Shown: positions 54,865 to 62,873 of the stretch, one piece after another | How positions within the stretch are numbered: the first letter of the stretch is position 1 | Layout: each line of letters opens with the position of its first letter | Assembly (NCBI GenBank): GCA_964458575.1 | Contig: CAYWMD010000005.1 | Coordinates: 62,001-126,000 of the forward strand | DNA from: CAYWMD01 sp964458575 | Lineage (GTDB): Bacteria > Verrucomicrobiota > Verrucomicrobiia > Limisphaerales > JADLHS01 | DNA length: 64,000 nt | Reading direction: 5' to 3' | Position numbers and translations under genes: made by a program | The notes under the pieces: generated by a model | What the model saw: the letters and a program-made list of their open reading frames with translations, nothing else | Told to the model about the DNA's origin: nothing | Databases searched by the model: none

Positions 54865-55436
54865 ATACGCAAGCAACCGATCGTGCCGCGGTGAACAAAC
54901 TCCTGGCCGACCTGCAAAGCGGCGACGATGCCGTTCGGGGTGCGGCCTGGCAGGGCGCCGCGCCGCTGGGCGCGCCGGCCGTGAAACCACTGGCCGGCGT
55001 GATGGCAAATCAGGATTTCGAGATCGCCCGCGCCGGGAAACGCGCTCTGTGGAAGATCGTCCGTTACGCCGCGCGACCCAAAGCGGAGAAGGAACGCGAG
55101 GCGGTTCAAATGGAACTCGTTTTCCTGTTACAACCTTCGCCCAATCCGGTTCGCCGTGAAATCCTGTGGATGCTTTCGGAGATTGGGGATTCCCGCGCGG
55201 TTGCGCCAATCGCCGTCTGGCTGGCGGATGACACCCTGCGCGAAGACGCCCGGTGCGCGCTGGAAAGAATTCCCGGCTCAAAAGCCACACATGCGCTTGA
55301 AGCGGCGCTCAAGACCGCGCCGGAAGATTTCCGTCCGGCGCTGGCAAATTCATTGCGGGCCCGCGGACGCAAGGTCAATGGCTATCCCAGCCAGAAGCTC
55401 GTGCCGGTCAGACCCACCGGGGTGGTCAACCAGTAG
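54861..55436 (+). CDS. HEAT-repeat protein
   Basis: A 191-residue protein (MNTQATDRAAVNKLLADLQS) overlapping the previous stop by 4 bp, so it is translationally coupled to the isomerase. HEAT-like helical pairs are seen: VRGAAWQGAAPLGAPAVKPL, KRALWKIVRYAARPKAEKER and VRREILWMLSEIGDSRAVAP. HEAT proteins are scaffolds. The role here may be to bind the exported enzymes' precursors or another partner; this is not established. There is no signal peptide. Confidence 0.8.
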   Translation: MNTQATDRAAVNKLLADLQSGDDAVRGAAWQGAAPLGAPAVKPLAGVMANQDFEIARAGKRALWKIVRYAARPKAEKEREAVQMELVFLLQPSPNPVRREILWMLSEIGDSRAVAPIAVWLADDTLREDARCALERIPGSKATHALEAALKTAPEDFRPALANSLRARGRKVNGYPSQKLVPVRPTGVVNQ

Positions 55437-55517
55437 CGGGCGCGGAGCGAAAAGGTTCTGGCGTCGTCGTCGGCGGTGGGCTAAATATGTAGGTGGAATG
55501 GGCCTTCGGGTGTTCTC

Positions 55518-55949
55518 GTGGTGAACCAGTTGTCACATCGGTCGGAGTTGCGCGTTCGTTACAGCGAAACGGACCAGATGGGCACGTTTTACAATTCCCG
55601 CGCCCTCGAGTGGTTCGAATGTGGCCGGACGGAGTTCATGCGGCACAAACTCGGCCTGCCTTACGCGGAACTGGAACGCCAGGGAGTCCTCCTGCCGCTG
55701 GTGGAAGCGCATCTCGAATTTCGCGGTCGGGCGCGTTATGACGATTTGCTGGTCGTGTTTACCACCGCGAATCTGTCCGGACTGGCGAAACTGCGCTTTG
55801 ACGTTCACATCGAGCAAAGCGCCGACAAAAAGCCGGTGGTGCGTGGCTACACCGTTCACGCCTTTACCGATTCGAGCGGCAAGGTGATCAAACCGCCCGC
55901 TTGGTTTCGCGAACGTCTGGAGGGAAACAGCAGCGTGCCTTTGGGTTAA
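55518..55949 (+). CDS. acyl-CoA thioesterase, 4HBT/YbgC-like
   Basis: A 143-residue hotdog-fold enzyme starting at a GTG at 55518. The 4HBT signature RYSETDQMGTFYNSRALEWFE holds the catalytic Asp (in ETDQM). The body continues GRTEFMRHKLGLPYAELER and VEAHLEFRGRARYDDLLVV. It hydrolyses acyl-CoA. It lies 28 bp before iorA, so it may release the CoA from the aryl-acetyl-CoA made downstream. Confidence 0.85.
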   Translation: MVNQLSHRSELRVRYSETDQMGTFYNSRALEWFECGRTEFMRHKLGLPYAELERQGVLLPLVEAHLEFRGRARYDDLLVVFTTANLSGLAKLRFDVHIEQSADKKPVVRGYTVHAFTDSSGKVIKPPAWFRERLEGNSSVPLG

Positions 55950-55976
55950 TGGCGCATTCGGGAAAACGGGGAAAAT

Positions 55977-57596
55977 ATGTCATCGGCGAAAAAACAACTC
56001 CTGAGCGGCAACGAGGCCATTGCCCTGGCTGCACGTGATGCGGGAGTGGCACTGGGCGCGGGTTATCCGGGAACGCCCTCGACGGAGATTCTGGAAAAAT
56101 TCAGCGAGTTGGGCGGACGCGGCCAATGGTCGCCCAACGAAAAAGTCGCGCTCGAAGTCGCCATTGGCGTGGCGTTCGGTGGCGCGCGAGCCATGGCTGC
56201 GATGAAACACGTCGGCCTGAACGTGGCTGCTGATCCGTTGTTCACGGTTGCGTACACCGGCGTTTCCGGCGGCTTGGTGGTTGTGTCGGCGGACGATCCG
56301 GGCATGGCGTCCAGCCAGAACGAACAAGACAATCGCCGTTACGCCGTTGCCGCGGGCGTGCCGATGTTTGAGCCGTCGGATTCGCAGGAGGCTTACGACT
56401 TTTTGTTTGAGGCCTTCGAGCTTTCCGAGCGTTGGAAGCTCCCGGTGATCTTTCGCGTGACGACTCGCGTATGCCACAGTTACAGCCTCGTCGAAACGAA
56501 TGGGCGAAATGTTGCCCCAAAACCGCCGCATTTTGAACACGATCTCCACGGGCGCGTAATGATTCCCTCCAACGCACGACCGGCGCACCGACGGTTGCGG
56601 CAAAAACTCGCCGAGGTTCTGGACTGGAATGAAGCCAGTACCCTGAACCGCATTTTCCCCGGCAGCAAGGAACTCGGCATCATCACGAGCGGCGTGAGTT
56701 TTGAACATGTGCGCGAAGCGGCGCCGGAAGCCGCCGTGCTCAAACTCGGCTGCACGTATCCGCTGCCGATGAAGAAGATCGCCGAGTTTGCCCGGAACGT
56801 TGACCGCTGTGTCGTCATCGAGGAGGGCGATCCGTATCTCGCGGACGCCATTCGCGCTGCCGGAATTGCGATCGAGGGCAAAGCGGAGATGTTTCGCTTT
56901 GGTGAACTGGACGTGGCGCGCGTGCGCCGCATCCTCAACCACGATCTCAGTCCCGAAGCGCCGAAACCGCGCGGGAAGCCACCGCAGCTTTGCGACGGCT
57001 GCCAGTATCGCGTCGTCTTCGAGAGCCTGCACAAACGCGACTGCATCGTGGCGGGCGACATCGGGTGTTATTCGCTCGGTGTGTTGCAGCCGTTTGAGGC
57101 GATGGACAGTTTGGTTTGCATGGGGGCGAGTCTCGGCGTGGGGCTGGGTTTGCGACATGTGTTGCCGCCGGACCAGGCGCGACGTGTGGTCAGCGTCATC
57201 GGCGACAGCACCTTCATGCACACCGGCATCAACGGTTTGATGGAGATGGTTTACAACCCGCCAGCCGGAGGTCACGTTCTGATCGTTCTGGACAACGCCA
57301 CCACCGCGATGACCGGACATCAGGAACATCCCGGCACGGGGCGCAAGCTGAATCACGAGCCGACGCATAAAATCCTCATCGAGGACATCGCGCGTTCGTT
57401 CGGCATCAAACGGGTTTACGTTATTGAACCCCGGGTCGGCGCAAACGAATTTGACCGGCTGCTCGATGAATGTCTTGCCAGCCGGGAACTCAGTGTGATT
57501 GTCGCCCGCCGCCCGTGCCTGCTGATTCGAAAAGAACTGCGCGAATTGGAAAAACGCGAGTGCCCGCAAAAGGAAACCCCATGCAAAACCACCTGA
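55977..57596 (+). CDS. iorA: indolepyruvate:ferredoxin oxidoreductase alpha subunit, no ferredoxin domain
   Basis: IorA and IorB oxidatively decarboxylate aryl-pyruvates (from Trp, Phe, Tyr) to aryl-acetyl-CoA with ferredoxin. This 539-residue subunit has the pyrimidine-binding domain near the start (ALGAGYPGTPSTEILE), NEKVALEVAIGVAFGGARAM, and the TPP site near 365 (GDIGCYSLGVLQPFEAMDS; IGDSTFMHTGINGLMEM). Typical long IorA proteins end with two 4Fe-4S motifs. This one stops after RELEKRECPQKETPCKTT and lacks them, as some bacterial versions do. The electron path would then need a separate ferredoxin. It overlaps the next start by 16 bp. Confidence 0.92.
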   Translation: MSSAKKQLLSGNEAIALAARDAGVALGAGYPGTPSTEILEKFSELGGRGQWSPNEKVALEVAIGVAFGGARAMAAMKHVGLNVAADPLFTVAYTGVSGGLVVVSADDPGMASSQNEQDNRRYAVAAGVPMFEPSDSQEAYDFLFEAFELSERWKLPVIFRVTTRVCHSYSLVETNGRNVAPKPPHFEHDLHGRVMIPSNARPAHRRLRQKLAEVLDWNEASTLNRIFPGSKELGIITSGVSFEHVREAAPEAAVLKLGCTYPLPMKKIAEFARNVDRCVVIEEGDPYLADAIRAAGIAIEGKAEMFRFGELDVARVRRILNHDLSPEAPKPRGKPPQLCDGCQYRVVFESLHKRDCIVAGDIGCYSLGVLQPFEAMDSLVCMGASLGVGLGLRHVLPPDQARRVVSVIGDSTFMHTGINGLMEMVYNPPAGGHVLIVLDNATTAMTGHQEHPGTGRKLNHEPTHKILIEDIARSFGIKRVYVIEPRVGANEFDRLLDECLASRELSVIVARRPCLLIRKELRELEKRECPQKETPCKTT

Positions 57597-59407
57597 CCAA
57601 CGTCGTGGTCGCCGGCCTCGGCGGCCAGGGAGTCCTCAAAGCCACCGACATTCTCGCCGATGTCGCGCTGCGCGCGGGCTTTGACGTGAAGAAGAGCGAG
57701 ATCAAGGGCATGAGCCAGCGCGGCGGTTCGGTCACCAGCGATGTGCGTTTCGGCGACAATGTGTACAGCCCGATGGTGCCGCCGGGCGAAGCGGATTATC
57801 TAGTGGTGTTTGACCAGACGCAGGTTGACCCGGCGCGGCATTACCTCAAATCCGATGGCACGTTGATCAACCCAGACGTGGTTGGCGGGAAGAAGCTGCC
57901 CAATAAAAAATCGCTGAACATGGCATTGCTCGGCGCGTTGAGCGCGCATTTGCCGTTGCCGGAAAGCGCGTGGCTCGAAGCCCTGCGTGATGGCTTTCCG
58001 CCAGAGTTCTTTGAAGCCAACCGCCAGGCCTTCATCATCGGCCGCAACGCCGAACCGAAAGCTAAGACGGGCGAGACCGTCGTTATTAGAAGCCGCACGG
58101 TTCCTTGGACGCATCCCGCCAGCGAAACGGATTTCCTGCCTCAATCCGAGTTGCGCGAGGTTCAGTTGCCGCGACTCAAGAACATGGTACAGCGCGCTTA
58201 CGACCATGTTCCGTTGTTCCGCAGACGGATGGACGAGCGCAAGCTCAAGCCCGCCGACCTGCGGACGATGGATGACATCGTGAAACTGCCGTTCACGGTC
58301 AAGACCGACTTGCGCGACACGTATCCGTTCGGCCTGCTTGCCAGTCCGATGCAGGAAGTCGTGCGCTTTCATGCATCCAGCGGAACGACCGGCAAACCCA
58401 TCGTGGTTGCTTACACGCAGGAGGATCTCAACGATTGGTCGCAGGCGATGGTCCGCTCCTTCGCCGCGTGCGGTGTGCATGGCGGTGACATCGTGCAAAA
58501 CGCTTACGGCTATGGCCTGTTCACCGGTGGGCTGGGAGTGCATTACGGCGCGGAAGCCCTGGGCGCGAGCGTGATTCCCATCTCCGGCGGCAACACGGAC
58601 CGCCAAATCATGATCCTCAAGGATTTTGGCGTCACCGTGATTTGCTGCACGCCGAGTTATTTCCTGCACATCCTCGAGCGCGCCGCGGAAATGGGCGTGG
58701 ACCTGAAGAAATTGCCTTTGCGCTTCGGTGTGTTCGGCGCTGAACCGTGGACCGAGGACATGCGTCAACGCATCGAGGCCGGCAGTAACATCAAGGCGTT
58801 CGACATTTACGGATTATCCGAAATCGTCGGCCCCGGTGTGGCGATGGAATGTGAACATCAAGCCGGCCCGCACATTTTCGAAGACCTGTTCTATCCCGAA
58901 ATCATTGATCCAAAAACCCTCGAACCGCTCCCGGACGGCGAGGAGGGCGAACTGGTTTTGACCACGCTCTGCAAGCGCGCCATGCCCATGATCCGCTATC
59001 GCACGCGCGACATCACTTCACTCGAACCAGCGCCATGCGCCTGCGGACGCACCCTTCGCCGCATCCGCCGGATCGGTCGTCGGAGCGACGACATGCTCAT
59101 CATTCGTGGGGTAAACTTGTTCCCGTCGCAGATTGAAGCGGCGTTGCTCAAAGTTGAAGGCACGTTGCCGCATTATCAAATCATCGTGGATCGCCGGCAT
59201 GACCTCGATACATTGGAGGTCCAAGTCGAGGTCACCAGCGACGTATTCAGCGACACAGTCGGCAGCTTGGAGCGTTTGCAAAAGCGCCTCGCGCAATCCA
59301 TCGAAAGCATCACGGGCTTGCATCCCGCGATCAAACTGGTCGCCCCGCGCACGCTGCAACGCAGCGAGGGCAAAGCCAGGCGTGTGATTGATAAACGTGT
59401 TCTGTAA
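57581..59407 (+). CDS. IorB-PaaK fusion: indolepyruvate oxidoreductase beta domain plus phenylacetate-CoA ligase
   Basis: A 608-residue single reading frame. Residues 1-190 are IorB: VVAGLGGQGVLKATDILADV, KSEIKGMSQRGGSVTSDVRF. After a short linker, residues 200-608 are phenylacetate-CoA ligase: LKNMVQRAYDHVPLFRRRMD, the AMP-binding loop SSGTTGKP near 267, AYGYGLFTGGLGVHYGAE, DIYGLSEIVGPGVAMECE, and the C-terminal lid ending with LQRSEGKARRV and a Lys-rich tail. There is no stop or start between the two parts. Both parts make aryl-acetyl-CoA: one from the 2-oxoacid, the other from the free acid and ATP. Fusion would keep both in one complex with IorA. The separate genes usually lie next to each other. 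Confidence 0.93.
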   Translation: MQNHLTNVVVAGLGGQGVLKATDILADVALRAGFDVKKSEIKGMSQRGGSVTSDVRFGDNVYSPMVPPGEADYLVVFDQTQVDPARHYLKSDGTLINPDVVGGKKLPNKKSLNMALLGALSAHLPLPESAWLEALRDGFPPEFFEANRQAFIIGRNAEPKAKTGETVVIRSRTVPWTHPASETDFLPQSELREVQLPRLKNMVQRAYDHVPLFRRRMDERKLKPADLRTMDDIVKLPFTVKTDLRDTYPFGLLASPMQEVVRFHASSGTTGKPIVVAYTQEDLNDWSQAMVRSFAACGVHGGDIVQNAYGYGLFTGGLGVHYGAEALGASVIPISGGNTDRQIMILKDFGVTVICCTPSYFLHILERAAEMGVDLKKLPLRFGVFGAEPWTEDMRQRIEAGSNIKAFDIYGLSEIVGPGVAMECEHQAGPHIFEDLFYPEIIDPKTLEPLPDGEEGELVLTTLCKRAMPMIRYRTRDITSLEPAPCACGRTLRRIRRIGRRSDDMLIIRGVNLFPSQIEAALLKVEGTLPHYQIIVDRRHDLDTLEVQVEVTSDVFSDTVGSLERLQKRLAQSIESITGLHPAIKLVAPRTLQRSEGKARRVIDKRVL

Positions 59408-59435
59408 CGCACCACCAGAAAGGGCAGGGGATTGC

Positions 59436-59882
59436 ATGAAACTGAAACAACTCTCCGTCTTCCTTGAAAACAAACCCGGCGCCTTGAGCGCGCCGTGCCG
59501 GTTGCTGGCCAGGGCCGGCATCAACATCCAAACCTTTGCGCTCGCCGACACCGAGCAGTTCGGCATTCTGCGCCTCATCGTCGCCGAGGTCGGAAGGGCG
59601 CAACGTCTCTTGCAACGCGAAGGTTTCGTGGTAAAAGTCACCGACATCGTCGTGCTCGAAGTGCCCGACCGCCCCGGCGGCCTGGCGATGATGCTCGACG
59701 CGCTCGAAGGTTGGGGCGTTAATCTGGAATACTGTTACGCCTTCACCAACAAGTTCCGCGGCCACGGCCTGCTGGCGTTTCGCTTCGACAAACCCGATGC
59801 CGCCATCAAAGCGCTGAAGGCCCGCGGGATTGACACCGTTGGGACGAAGGAATTGTCCGAGCGGCTGGAAGCGGGCAACTAA
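59436..59882 (+). CDS. tandem ACT-domain protein, likely aromatic amino acid sensor
   Basis: A 148-residue protein made of two ACT domains: LSVFLENKPGALSAPCRLLA and LEVPDRPGGLAMMLDALEGW, each with the beta-alpha-beta opening and the G/N-rich ligand turn. ACT domains bind amino acids, and two-domain ACT proteins often accompany ior and paaK genes. It lies 28 bp after the IorB-PaaK gene, so it is likely cotranscribed. It may sense Phe, Tyr or Trp and control the enzymes; this is inferred from context. Confidence 0.85.
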   Translation: MKLKQLSVFLENKPGALSAPCRLLARAGINIQTFALADTEQFGILRLIVAEVGRAQRLLQREGFVVKVTDIVVLEVPDRPGGLAMMLDALEGWGVNLEYCYAFTNKFRGHGLLAFRFDKPDAAIKALKARGIDTVGTKELSERLEAGN

Positions 59883-59976
59883 CAACCGGGTTGAGGCGGT
59901 CCCCCGGCGATACCGCGTCACGCGGCAGAACGAATAGACGCTCGACAGTTCAATTCGACGCGGACAATCTGATTGG

Positions 59977-61302
59977 GTGAACCCAAACGATAAGCGGTCT
60001 GTGCCCGGTCACAATTTCCGGCGTTGGAGTGCGTGCCCGCTACGGTTCGTGGCGTTGCTTGGCGGAATGGTCGCCGCCTTTTCTGCCAGTGCTGCGCCGC
60101 CGGCGATCAACCCGGCGAACGACTGGCCCGCGTGGCTCGGGCCAACCCGAAACGGCATCGCAGCGCCCGGCCAGAATCCCCCGGTGCAATGGAGCGAAAC
60201 CGATAACGTGGTTTGGATGGCGCCGATTCCCGGACAAGGGCACGGATCCCCCACCGTTGTGGGCGACCGCATTTACCTCCCCACCTCCGACCGCGCCAGG
60301 CAAACCCAATCCGTTCTTTGCATTGATCGCGGCACGGGAAAACTTGTGTGGCAGACGGAGGTTCATGGCGGCCGGCCCGAATCGGGAAAACATTCCAACT
60401 CCTCGGCTGCTTCCTCCACCATCGCGTGCAATGGCAGCCGTCTGTTCATCAACTTCCTGAACGCCGGTGCGGTTCATACCACCGCACTCGACCTGACCGG
60501 AAGAATTCTTTGGCAGACCAGGGTGTGCGACTACGTCACCCATCAGGGATTTGGCTCGTCACCGGTCCTGCATGATTCGCTCGTGCTGGTGTCCGCCGAC
60601 CATCGCGGCGGCGGCACCCTCGCGGGTCTCGATCAAGCGACCGGGAAGATCGTCTGGAGCGTGGCGCGGCCGAAGATTGCCAATTACACCTCGCCTGCGG
60701 TGGTGCAGGCAAACGGCCGGCCGCAAATGGTGCTCGGTGGCTGCAACCTCGTTACCAGCCTCGACCCGGCGACGGGCAAGAAGCTTTGGGAAATCGAGGG
60801 TTCGACCGAGGAATGTGTGACCACAGCCGCGAGCGACGGGGTGCGCGTTTTCACCAGCGGTGGTTACCCGCGCAATCACACCGTGGCGGTGCTGGCGGAT
60901 GGCTCGGGCAAGGTTGCGTGGCAAACCAACACGCGCCTTTACTGTCCCTCCCCAATTGTGAAAGACGGCCACCTCTATGCCGTGCTGGATTCCGGCCTGG
61001 CGACATGCTGGAAATCGGACACGGGCGAGGAACTGTGGAAGGAAAGGCTGGGCGGTGACTTCTACTCATCGCCCGTGATGGTGGGCGAGCGGATTTATGC
61101 GACGAACCTCCGCGGCCGGACTTACGTCTATGAAGCCACGCCGGCGAAGTTCAAACTGCTCGCAGAAAATCAACTGGGCGACGAGGCCTTTGCCACGCCA
61201 TCCATTTGCGGCAGCCGCATCTACCTGCGGGCGGCTAAACGCGGGGACAAACGTCAGGAATTCCTCTATTGCGTCGGAAACACGGCAAGTCACGGACGAT
61301 AA
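59977..61302 (+). CDS. exported PQQ-like beta-propeller protein
   Basis: A 441-residue exported protein starting at a GTG at 59977. The hydrophobic leader is LRFVALLGGMVAAFSASA. Propeller blades follow with repeats such as DRGTGKLVWQTEVHG, DQATGKIVWSVARP and DPATGKKLWEIEG, and each has the [FW]-x-x-D-x-x-T-G-K-x-x-W type of turn. It belongs to the same family as the 9486 protein. A periplasmic dehydrogenase or BamB-like scaffold role cannot be decided; no metal or PQQ site was identified with confidence. It converges on hsdM, with 19 bp between the stops. Confidence 0.85.
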   Translation: MNPNDKRSVPGHNFRRWSACPLRFVALLGGMVAAFSASAAPPAINPANDWPAWLGPTRNGIAAPGQNPPVQWSETDNVVWMAPIPGQGHGSPTVVGDRIYLPTSDRARQTQSVLCIDRGTGKLVWQTEVHGGRPESGKHSNSSAASSTIACNGSRLFINFLNAGAVHTTALDLTGRILWQTRVCDYVTHQGFGSSPVLHDSLVLVSADHRGGGTLAGLDQATGKIVWSVARPKIANYTSPAVVQANGRPQMVLGGCNLVTSLDPATGKKLWEIEGSTEECVTTAASDGVRVFTSGGYPRNHTVAVLADGSGKVAWQTNTRLYCPSPIVKDGHLYAVLDSGLATCWKSDTGEELWKERLGGDFYSSPVMVGERIYATNLRGRTYVYEATPAKFKLLAENQLGDEAFATPSICGSRIYLRAAKRGDKRQEFLYCVGNTASHGR

Positions 61303-61321
61303 CCGGTCATGCGCAACGTCC

Positions 61322-62863
61322 TTACTTCAAATCCTCCGCGATGGTTGCGAACTGTTCCAGTGCCGCTTCCAAATCATCCGATATTTCCTGCGCGATGATT
61401 TCCGGTGCGGGCAGATTGGCCGATTCTTCCAGCGCGTCGTCTTTCAGCCAGAAGATGTCCAGGTTCACCTTGTCGCGCTTGGTCAGCTCGTCGTAGGTAA
61501 AGGACTTGAACCGCTCGCTTTCCTTGCGGCTATGCCGATTCTTCGGATTGTAGCAGGCGACGAAATCGTCGAGGTCAGTGCGCTTGAGCGTATTTTCCTT
61601 GAGGGTGAAATGCAGGTTGGTGCGCAGGTCGTAAATCCAGAGCTTCTGCGTCCACGGCTTTTCCTGCGCGGGTTTGCGGTCGAAGAACAGGACGTTCGCC
61701 TTCACGCCTTGCGCGTAAAAGATGCCGGTGGGCAGGCGCAGCAAGGTATGCACGTCCGCCTGCTTGAGCAATTCGCGCCGGATGGTTTCGCCCGCGCCGC
61801 CCTCGAACAGCACGTTGTCCGGCAACACCACCGCCGCCCGGCCGTGCTGCTTGAGGATGGTGAAGATGTGCTGGAGGAAATTGAGCTGCTTGTTGCTCGT
61901 GCTCGCCCAGAAATCATCGCGGTTGATGATGAGCGATTCCTTGGACGACTCGCCCGCCTCGTTGACGATGGTCACGCTGCTCTTCTTGCCGAACGGCGGA
62001 TTGGCCAGGACAATCTCATATTCGCCGTGCTTCCCGGCCAGCGCATCCTTGGTCACAACGGGGAGTTCCTCTGTAGCCCCTGTAGCGTCGGTCTGTGACC
62101 GACGACCCGACGACGCATCTTTGCCCGACGACGGTGACACACCGTCGCTACAGTCGATGAAATCCGGCCCGATTCCATGCAGCAACAAATTCATCGCGCA
62201 AAGCCGCGTAACGCTGTCCACCAGTTCGATGCCGAAGAATGTGCCGCTCTTGAGCTTCTTCTTCTGCGCCCGGTCAAGCTGGTAATGCTTCGCGAGATAA
62301 TCATGCGCCGCCAGCAGAAACCCGCCAGTCCCACAGGCGGGATCGCAAATCGTAGTGCCAGGTCCAGGTTGGACTGCGTCCACCATGGCAGCGATGAGTG
62401 GGCGCGGTGTGAAGTATTGGCCCGCGCCGCCTTTCACGTCCTCGGCGTTCTTTTGCAGCAACCCCTCGTAAGCGTCGCCCTTCACATCGGCGGACAGGCT
62501 GGACCACTGCTCCTTGTCAATCAGATCCACGATGAGCCGGCGCAGCTTGGCCGGGTCTTGGATTTTGTTCTGCGCCTTGCGAAAAATGACGCCCAACATG
62601 CCCGACCGCTTGCCGAGTTCCTCCAACGTATGGCGATAATGAATTTCCAACTCGTCGCCATCCTTGGCCAGCAACGCCGGCCAATCCTTGCCCTTGGGAA
62701 TGGGCGACGGCTTGTTGAACGGCGGACGCGACTGCTCATCCGCCATTTTCAGGAATAGCAGAAACGTTAACTGCTCCACGTAATCGCCGTAGGACAACCC
62801 GTCATCGCGAAGGATGTTGCAATAATTCCAAAGTTTTTGGACGAGGGCGGTGGGGTTGCTCAT
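61322..62863 (-). CDS. hsdM: type I restriction-modification DNA methyltransferase (HsdM) with an in-frame palindromic insertion
   Basis: HsdM methylates adenine in type I R-M systems with HsdS for specificity. This 513-residue protein has the N-terminal HsdM_N domain (LWNYCNILRDDGLSYGDYVE), the SAM-binding motif I DPACGTGGF (174-182) and the catalytic NPPFG motif (288-292). It retains both, so it is probably active. Residues 237-262 are encoded by a palindromic element (62080-62153) and read as a low-complexity Ser-rich loop inserted just before the LANPPFG strand. No HsdR or HsdS gene is seen in the window; the operon continues upstream with a membrane protein gene and then the partial gene at the window end. 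Confidence 0.93.
   Translation of the reverse strand: MSNPTALVQKLWNYCNILRDDGLSYGDYVEQLTFLLFLKMADEQSRPPFNKPSPIPKGKDWPALLAKDGDELEIHYRHTLEELGKRSGMLGVIFRKAQNKIQDPAKLRRLIVDLIDKEQWSSLSADVKGDAYEGLLQKNAEDVKGGAGQYFTPRPLIAAMVDAVQPGPGTTICDPACGTGGFLLAAHDYLAKHYQLDRAQKKKLKSGTFFGIELVDSVTRLCAMNLLLHGIGPDFIDCSDGVSPSSGKDASSGRRSQTDATGATEELPVVTKDALAGKHGEYEIVLANPPFGKKSSVTIVNEAGESSKESLIINRDDFWASTSNKQLNFLQHIFTILKQHGRAAVVLPDNVLFEGGAGETIRRELLKQADVHTLLRLPTGIFYAQGVKANVLFFDRKPAQEKPWTQKLWIYDLRTNLHFTLKENTLKRTDLDDFVACYNPKNRHSRKESERFKSFTYDELTKRDKVNLDIFWLKDDALEESANLPAPEIIAQEISDDLEAALEQFATIAEDLK
62080..62153. repeat. in-frame double-hairpin palindromic element inside hsdM
   Basis: A 74-bp element with outer perfect arms CTGTAGCG (62080-62087) and CGCTACAG (62146-62153). 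It contains two 7-bp hairpins: CGTCGGT-CTGTG-ACCGACG (62086-62104) and CGACGGT-GACAC-ACCGTCG (62129-62147). It is open in the hsdM frame and translates to a Ser/Gly/Asp-rich loop (DGVSPSSGKDASSGRRSQTD). Confidence 0.85.
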
Positions 62864-62873
62864 GGAATATCAA

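Noticed and set aside
55980..57569. A 529-codon minus-strand frame opposite iorA
   Set aside because: IorA on the plus strand is unmistakable; the antisense frame shows no motif.
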